Below are positions 58,986 to 64,000 of a stretch of 64,000 bases of DNA, piece by piece. The notes below the pieces were generated by a model. It searched no databases, was not told where the DNA came from, and was given only the letters and a program-made list of their open reading frames with translations. Within the stretch, counting starts at the first letter, position 1. Each line of letters begins with the position of its first letter. The position numbers were made by a program, and so were the translations under genes. The stretch is from Marimonas arenosa (lineage in GTDB: Bacteria > Pseudomonadota > Alphaproteobacteria > Rhodobacterales > Rhodobacteraceae), in NCBI RefSeq assembly GCF_030848945.1, contig NZ_JANHAX010000001.1, positions 620,001 through 684,000 on the forward strand, in the 5' to 3' direction.

Positions 58986-59951
58986 ATGGACACATCCCTT
59001 CGCCCCGCCACCAAAACACCAGTCAGATCGCTGCTGGCTTTTGCAGGCGTGTTTCTTGTCCTCTACGTCTTCGCCGTCGTAATCGCCGAGCGCAGTGTGG
59101 GGCGGGCCGGGACAGAGACCGCGTTTCAAAAATTACTCGCCGCGCGGGGGGCGCGGGTGGATTGGCTGGTCCTCGGGGCCTCGCATGCGCTTCCGCTCGA
59201 CTACGGTGACGTGCCCGCGCGATTGCAGCAGGATACCGGCCAATCGATGATGGTTCTTGCCGAAACAGGGGCGGGCCCACTCTACAACCGCTTTGTTCTC
59301 GAACAGGCGCTCCTCGATCTTGATGTGAAACACCTGGTCTACGTGATCGATTCCTTTGCCTTCGGTGACGAGGAATGGAACCAGGCCCGGATCAGCGACC
59401 GCGCGCTCTTGCGCCAGACTCCGCTGCGCCTTTCCACGGCGCGTATCCTGGCGGACCTGTCGTTTCGCTATGAGGCGGGGCTGAAGGGCTTGCTCGACTA
59501 CCTGACCGGGTTCTCCAAACTCAACCCAGTCAACAGATTTCCGCAGGAGGGCTGGCGCGGCGCCGCAAATTTCGATCGCCGCTTCCGTCCTTCGCGCCAT
59601 GCGGTGGCGGCGCGTATCTCTTACCTGTACCCTGAAGGCGCACTCCGTGCGGATATCGTCGAATACTATCTGGACACCCTCGATAGGCTCTTTGATTTGG
59701 CAATCGCGGAAGGTGTCAAGGTAATGGTCATCAAACTGCCGGTGCCGAACGCCTTCCTGGACGCCTTGCCAGATGAGGCCGGGTTCGACGCGTCTCTGCG
59801 CGCACGACTGAACTCTCGCGGCATCCCGCTGCATGATCTGAGCCAGGTGCTTCGGGATCCGGCTCTCTATTTCGATACAGATCACCTGAATAGGGACGGC
59901 GTCGAAACGCTCTACCGCGACCATCTCCGCGACCTCATTGCGCCGGAATAG
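58986..59951 (+). CDS. SGNH-hydrolase-like partner of AlgI (AlgJ/AlgX role)
   Basis: A 321-residue protein with one N-terminal membrane anchor (LLAFAGVFLVLYVFAVVIAE) and a periplasmic domain. The block VLGASHALPLDYGD (S66-H67) and the late D297-T-D299-H300 (DTDHLNRDG) correspond to the Ser and the Asp-x-x-His of SGNH-fold acyltransferases such as AlgJ and AlgX. It begins ten bases after the algI-type gene. With that protein it probably transfers acyl groups to a periplasmic or exported polymer. The polymer is not identified. Confidence 0.78.
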   Translation: MDTSLRPATKTPVRSLLAFAGVFLVLYVFAVVIAERSVGRAGTETAFQKLLAARGARVDWLVLGASHALPLDYGDVPARLQQDTGQSMMVLAETGAGPLYNRFVLEQALLDLDVKHLVYVIDSFAFGDEEWNQARISDRALLRQTPLRLSTARILADLSFRYEAGLKGLLDYLTGFSKLNPVNRFPQEGWRGAANFDRRFRPSRHAVAARISYLYPEGALRADIVEYYLDTLDRLFDLAIAEGVKVMVIKLPVPNAFLDALPDEAGFDASLRARLNSRGIPLHDLSQVLRDPALYFDTDHLNRDGVETLYRDHLRDLIAPE

Positions 59952-60221
59952 ACCGGTCATATCGGTCGAGCACAGGCAGTCGGCACTAGGAACCTTAACA
60001 TTGGGGGGGACCTGACATGCCGCCAATCACGGACGTGCGCGATCCGGGGCCGATCGACACCACCTGTGGCAGCGCTGGGCCGTTCACGCGAGCGGTTCGG
60101 TCTGCTTTGGGCTTGTTCGGTTGAAAACCTCGTGCTCGATTGACGCCCAACTCGCTGATTCAATTTCCGCATTGAGCGGGAACCGAACAGAGAGGTGACT
60201 GGTAAAGTCACGGCCCACTAA
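59952..60221. other. intergenic region after the Tat-E1 operon
   Basis: No gene recognised and no T-run terminator found after the SGNH-like gene. Together with the pseudogene and the following 60491-61009 stretch it forms about 1 kb of decayed DNA. Confidence 0.4.
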
Positions 60222-60490
60222 CGGGCATTGAAATGCGTCTGCCAAGCGTGCCTGTCCAAAGCCAAATGTTGCCCAAACGCGGACGCCCGCAAGTCGCCCG
60301 CGACATCGCCAAGACCCGACAGTATGACATCGCGATGAAGCTCCGGAAGAAAGTCGAGATGCTCTTCGCGCACCTCAAACACATTCTCGGCTTGGGGCGC
60401 CTCCGATCATGCGGTCCATGCGGCGCAAACGACGAACTCGTCCTCGCCGCAGGCGTTCTCCCAAGGCATGGTGACGCACCCACACCCGGT
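60222..60490 (+). pseudogene. frameshifted remnant of an IS1182-type transposase
   Basis: Two frames carry successive pieces of one transposase C-terminus. The first reads CQACLSKAKCCPNADARK (from about 60240), then after a shift near 60295 the other reads ARDIAKTRQYD and KKVEMLFAHLKHILGLGRLR. The KKVEMLFAHLK...LGRLRxRGPxGAxDEFxLAA pattern is typical of IS1182-family transposases; similarity fades after about 60460. Truncated at both ends and frameshifted. Confidence 0.75.
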
Positions 60491-61009
60491 TAATCCCATA
60501 GTCGAAATTGCTCTTTCCTGAAACCTGTCTGGGCGTGTTCAAAAAGGCCACCTCAGCTCGGCAATCCGAACATAGCCGGCTTGCATGTCAAGTGTTGGGA
60601 AACTTTGTGCATTGCCGAACAACGCGAGCCGAAGCCAGCTCCGCAGAATTCGCACCGACAGCATGAATTCGCTGCACGGGCAAATGGCCGGTTGGTCCCG
60701 CTCAATAGTCATAGGCCTGACACAAACGCTGCGACGTCCTTCGAAGGTCCGTTTCGGGGAAGCTGCGCCGCAGCGATCGAGCAGGTAGTCAACGGCAAGT
60801 TTGGGCCGGGAGCAACGCCAGCGAGTGTCTTGGCCGACGGCTCGTGGCCGCATGACCGGTCAGAGCCCAAGGCACCGGATGCTGCGAATTGGCGGAGTGA
60901 CAGTCATTCGGCCTTTTTCAGTCATGGGGGTCTGGTGTGGCCGTGAAACTGCCGACGTCGAAAAAACCTGGTCAGGTCGCGTTTCGGTCCAACGGTTAGC
61001 CCGTGGCGG
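60491..61009. other. intergenic region with partial dispersed repeat
   Basis: No coding signal was recognised. It contains the partial repeat at 60720-60779. It is the 3' flank of the minus-strand response regulator gene; no clear T-run terminator for it was found. Confidence 0.45.
60720..60779 (-). repeat. dispersed repeat, partial copy 3
   Basis: The reverse complement matches the middle of the 96-base repeat at 16058-16153 and 21213-21308: TCGCTGC, GCGCAGCTTCCCCGAA, then a GACGTCGCAGCGTTT block. It lies in non-coding DNA 40 to 250 bases beyond the transposase remnant. Confidence 0.6.
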
Positions 61010-62383
61010 CTAAGTGGCGTCAGAAGTAAGTCGCGAAATCAATCGGTACGTATTGCGCTCACTGATACCGAGAATCTTTGCGACTTTTCTCCGGTTTCCG
61101 TTGTGCCGCTCCAATAGAAATCGCAAATACGCCGTGCGCAGATGCTCCAATGTCGGTTCTTCCGAAAACAGAAGAGCCACCTCGTCTCCCTCCAATCCCT
61201 TCGCGTCGCTCGACATCCCCGCGCCGAACGATACGTGCTGCGGAACGATAAGCTCTGAGGCGCCGGAAACGATCACACCGCGTTCAATTGCATTTCGCAA
61301 TTCCCGGACATTGCCGGGCCAATCATACCCAATCAGCGCATCCAGGGTTTCCGGTGCCAGCGTTTTGTCGGCCCCGCGCTGGAAGCTGCGGCTGTCCAGA
61401 AAGTGCTGCGCAAGCATGATCACATCCCTGCCACGGTCGCGTAGGGCAGGCACCACGATTCGGAAAGCGCTCAGCCGAAAATAGAGCTCGGAGCGAAAGT
61501 GTCCCTCCTCGACCAGATCGTGAAGATTGTGGCTTGTCCCCAGGAGTATCCGCACATTGGTCGAAACGTCTTCGGCCCCGCCTAAGCGCCGGAATTTGCC
61601 GGTTTCGAGAACGCGCAGAATGCGGCTTTGCATCGCCTGGGACACCTCGGCGATGTCGCTGAGAAAAACTGTTCCCTGATCAGCGAATTCAAACATGCCT
61701 TGCCGCTTGCTTTCTGCGCCCGGGAAAGCGCCCTGTTCGTGGCCGAAAAGCTCTGACATCAGGCTGTTTTCCTGGTTTGGATCACAGTCGATCGGAACGA
61801 AACGGCCAGCGGCGCGATCGCTGGCCTCGTGGATCGAGCGGGCAACCAATTCCTTCCCGGTGCCGGATTCGCCCTCGATCAGGACCGTGGGGCCGGCGGC
61901 GGAGTAAAGCTCGATCAAATGCCGCATCTCGGCCATGTTCGGGCTGTCGCCAACCAAAGCACTGCCCGCCGCCCGCCGCGCCTGCGACTGCCAATAAGCG
62001 ACGTCGCGCTTCAACTCGGCGGTCTCGAAGGCGCGTTCCACTGCCAGTTCCAGCACGTCGTAACCAACCGGCTTGACCAGATAGTCACTGGCGCCGGTTC
62101 GCACCGCCTTCACCGCCTGATCTACGGCGCCGTACGCGGTCATCGTGATCACCGGCGCGCGTGGAAGGACTTCGATCATCAAATCAAGACCGTTGCAGTC
62201 AGGAAGGCGCAGATCGAGTAGGACCAGGTCAGGCGTGGCACTCTCGAGAAACGCCCGCGCATCCTGGCCGGTCAAAACCGAGGCAACGTTGAATCCCAGT
62301 TTCTCCAGCTGGTTCACCAACAGCTTGTTCAGGCTTTGATCGTCCTCGACGAGAAGGATTTTCTTGGGCGTGGTCTTGTTCAT
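61010..62383 (-). CDS. NtrC-type response regulator with altered GAFTGA and Walker B
   Basis: A 457-residue regulator with a receiver domain (1-120, phospho-acceptor D57 in LLDLRLPD, K104), an AAA+ domain (about 140-375) and a Fis-type HTH (about 410-457, RRKVAKILGISERNTYRLI). Walker A is intact (G171-ESGTGK). The sigma54-contact loop reads GAFPGA (218-223) instead of GAFTGA, and Walker B reads VFLSDIAE (239-246) instead of xFLDEIGE. Both changes are at residues needed for sigma54 activation, so it may work without sigma54, as Rhodobacter NtrC does. It overlaps the sensor gene by ATGA. Confidence 0.88.
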   Translation of the reverse strand: MNKTTPKKILLVEDDQSLNKLLVNQLEKLGFNVASVLTGQDARAFLESATPDLVLLDLRLPDCNGLDLMIEVLPRAPVITMTAYGAVDQAVKAVRTGASDYLVKPVGYDVLELAVERAFETAELKRDVAYWQSQARRAAGSALVGDSPNMAEMRHLIELYSAAGPTVLIEGESGTGKELVARSIHEASDRAAGRFVPIDCDPNQENSLMSELFGHEQGAFPGAESKRQGMFEFADQGTVFLSDIAEVSQAMQSRILRVLETGKFRRLGGAEDVSTNVRILLGTSHNLHDLVEEGHFRSELYFRLSAFRIVVPALRDRGRDVIMLAQHFLDSRSFQRGADKTLAPETLDALIGYDWPGNVRELRNAIERGVIVSGASELIVPQHVSFGAGMSSDAKGLEGDEVALLFSEEPTLEHLRTAYLRFLLERHNGNRRKVAKILGISERNTYRLISRLTSDAT

Positions 62384-64000
62384 GCAGAGCCCTCACCAGC
62401 ATTCGGCAAATCGACTGTGAAACGGGTTCCAACGCCAACCTGTGACGTGAATGTGAGGCTGCCGCCAAGGTGTTTGACGATTGACGAACAAATGGCAAGT
62501 CCCAAACCCCGGCCACGGCTACCATCGGCCCGTCTTGTCCAGAACGGAAGCAATATCTTAGCTTGGTCGCGCCTCGATATACCCACCCCGGTATCGATCA
62601 CCTCAAGTCGAACCCGCTCGTCTTCTGCGCGGCACACGAACCGGAGTTCGCCACCACTTGGCATCGCATGAATGGCGTTGAGCGCCAGGTTGAAAACCAG
62701 GTTTCGGATATCGCTGTCGCGGGCCAGAACCCTGGGGCGCCCGTCAATAGTCTTGACGATTGCCACACCTGCCTGCTTGGCCTCAAAGTTCAGCAACGAA
62801 GCCGTATCATGAATGACCGGCGCCATATCGACCAGCTCCTGTTCGCCCTGCGGCAAGGCCGAAAGGCGCAACAGGCTTTCGGTGATCGATTGGCAATTGC
62901 CGATCTCAGTTTCCGCAATCTGCACTAGTTGCTTCATTTCCTCTGAAAGAGTGTCTTGGGATTTAAGCGATTTTAGGACCAGGCTGATCGACGACAGCGG
63001 ATTGTGCACCTCATGCGCAATTCCGGCCGCCAGACTGCCCATTTCCGCCAACCGCTGCTTTTGCGAAATCGATAGGTCGCTTTCCATGTCGCGGATGGAT
63101 TCGACGACGCAACGCTGATCGCGACCGTCAATCCGCAAGGTCACGGCGGCGGCCGAAATTTCAACGGACAGGTCCGTCCCTTCAGCATCGACGTGGGTGT
63201 GCCCGCACGTCAATCCCGACTGCCCCTGCCGCAAAACCTGCTCGACGGGACAACACACCAGCGTCGGCACGCAAGGCCGATCTCGCTTGTGGCTGGAGGC
63301 ATAGCACAATTGCCCCTCGATAGTTTCGGCATCTGCCCCGATTTGCCTGCAATAGGCATTGTTGGCCATGACAATCTGGAAATCTTGGTCGATCACACGC
63401 ACGCCGTCAGGGATGGCGTCGATCAGGGTTTGCAGGGCCACCTGCGCCGTGCGCAAGTCTTCGACGTTAGTTTCCAGCCGGGTGGCCATTTCGTCGAACC
63501 CGGCGCCCAACTGCGCCAGTTCGTCGGCGCCGTCGGCCCCGGTCCGGACACTCAGATCGCCGGCAGCCAATGCCCTTGTCGTCGCGGCCAGCCGGTTGAG
63601 CCGCGTCAGGATCAGCCGGTAGATCGCCAACCAAAGCCCCGCCTCGAGAAACACCAGCACCGCGATCCCCAAACCGGCAAGCATCAAGGCCCCGCGCCAC
63701 ACGAAGTCACCCACGTTCGACGCGTCATAATCCACGATCAGAAGCCCGTTGATCGGATGCTCCAACGCAGCACCGTGGCATTCCTTGCAGCGCGGCTTGT
63801 TGCGGACCGGGTTGATGCTGCGCAGCACCTGTTCGCCTGTGTCGAGCTCCCTGAACCCAGCCTGGCGCTCTCCGGTACGGCGGGCCCGGGAGAAGGCGTC
63901 GTCGCTCAGGGTTTTGAACACCTGGTCGGGATAGGATGAAAACCGAATTTCACCCTGCGGGTTGGCAATCATCACACCGGTCACATTGTCCTGTGCCCCC
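62380..64000 (-). CDS. sensor histidine kinase with periplasmic CxxCH heme motif (5' end outside window)
   Basis: 540 residues are visible and the frame is open to the window edge, so the start is missing. Order: periplasmic domain ending in RCKECHGAALEHP (heme motif at 63775-63789), a membrane span (GALMLAGLGIAVLVFLEAGL), HAMP, a PAS domain with clustered Cys (QLCYASSHKRDRPC, LVCCPVEQV), the phosphoacceptor His in AAGIAHEVHNPL, and an ATPase domain with DTGVGIS and GRGLGLAI. The CxxCH in the sensory domain suggests sensing of redox state, NO or O2 by a c-type heme. It pairs with the overlapping response regulator. Confidence 0.88.
   Translation of the reverse strand, partial: GAQDNVTGVMIANPQGEIRFSSYPDQVFKTLSDDAFSRARRTGERQAGFRELDTGEQVLRSINPVRNKPRCKECHGAALEHPINGLLIVDYDASNVGDFVWRGALMLAGLGIAVLVFLEAGLWLAIYRLILTRLNRLAATTRALAAGDLSVRTGADGADELAQLGAGFDEMATRLETNVEDLRTAQVALQTLIDAIPDGVRVIDQDFQIVMANNAYCRQIGADAETIEGQLCYASSHKRDRPCVPTLVCCPVEQVLRQGQSGLTCGHTHVDAEGTDLSVEISAAAVTLRIDGRDQRCVVESIRDMESDLSISQKQRLAEMGSLAAGIAHEVHNPLSSISLVLKSLKSQDTLSEEMKQLVQIAETEIGNCQSITESLLRLSALPQGEQELVDMAPVIHDTASLLNFEAKQAGVAIVKTIDGRPRVLARDSDIRNLVFNLALNAIHAMPSGGELRFVCRAEDERVRLEVIDTGVGISRRDQAKILLPFWTRRADGSRGRGLGLAICSSIVKHLGGSLTFTSQVGVGTRFTVDLPNAGEGSA

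Noticed and set aside
60233..60493. Intact-looking 86-codon frame as a small gene
   Set aside because: Its C-terminal half is a fragment of a transposase and the matching upstream part is in another frame, so it is treated as a pseudogene.
1..64000. CRISPR arrays, rRNA, tRNA, integrase-linked attachment sites
   Set aside because: No regularly spaced repeats, rRNA-like blocks, cloverleaf with CCA-like acceptor or integrase gene were seen on either strand; small RNA genes cannot be excluded by eye.

Overview
The window is high-GC DNA typical of an alphaproteobacterium, most likely a marine Rhodobacteraceae (Roseobacter-group) species. This rests on the two TRAP transporters, the dense sugar-acid catabolic operons joined by ATGA/GTGA overlaps, two small proteins with VPLPA-type C-terminal sorting tails, and degenerate dispersed repeats in the intergenic spaces. 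No rRNA, tRNA or CRISPR array was seen. The sequence is chromosome-like accessory DNA with decayed insertion-sequence remnants.

Layout. (1) 1-2054: end of a transketolase subunit, a 3-hydroxyisobutyrate-type dehydrogenase and an SDR. (2) 2369-4865 (minus): a GntR/FCD regulator, an FAH-family hydrolase and a LysR regulator with overlapping reading frames. (3) 5099-15962 (plus): a long operon of TRAP transporter dctPQM, an enolase-superfamily dehydratase, a phytanoyl-CoA-dioxygenase-like enzyme, a UxaA-type dehydratase, a Gfo/Idh oxidoreductase, a 3-HIBADH, an SDR and an EamA exporter. (4) 16368-20838: a membrane protein, a desaturase plus cyclopropane-synthase pair, and a sorting-tail protein. 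(5) 21502-38421: the sugar-acid region, with uronate dehydrogenase, an IlvD/Edd dehydratase, AzlCD, an RraA-like protein, a second enolase/PhyH/3-HIBADH/SDR module, L-idonate dehydrogenase, XylX, a lactonase, KDG kinase, DenD, an HpcH aldolase and a 2-hydroxyacid dehydrogenase. (6) 38685-44922 (minus): LysR, sulfatase, and a TAXI-TRAP transporter. (7) 45245-51699: two gamma-glutamyltransferase-family proteins flanking a ketopantoate-reductase-like protein, a formamidase-like protein and a Gfo/Idh oxidoreductase. (8) 52662-59951: a second sorting-tail protein and an unusual operon. (9) 61010-64000 (minus): a two-component system whose sensor has a periplasmic CxxCH heme motif.

A palindrome centred on TGGTATACCA occurs five times, always in promoter regions of regions 2, 3 and 5. 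With the GntR/FCD regulator encoded beside two of the copies, this suggests one regulon for import (dctPQM) and oxidative or dehydrative breakdown of hexuronates or related aldonic/aldaric acids.

The best candidate for an undescribed system is 53785-59951. A TPP-dependent 2-oxoacid/acetoin dehydrogenase E1-alpha carries a clear twin-arginine export signal. It is followed by E1-beta without a signal, a YgiT-type zinc-ribbon protein, two related exported CxxCH proteins, an AlgI-type MBOAT acyltransferase and an SGNH-like partner. No E2 or E3 gene is present. This looks like a TPP dehydrogenase exported to the periplasm, passing electrons to c-type cytochromes, possibly linked to acylation of an envelope polymer. 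An FNR-like box lies upstream.
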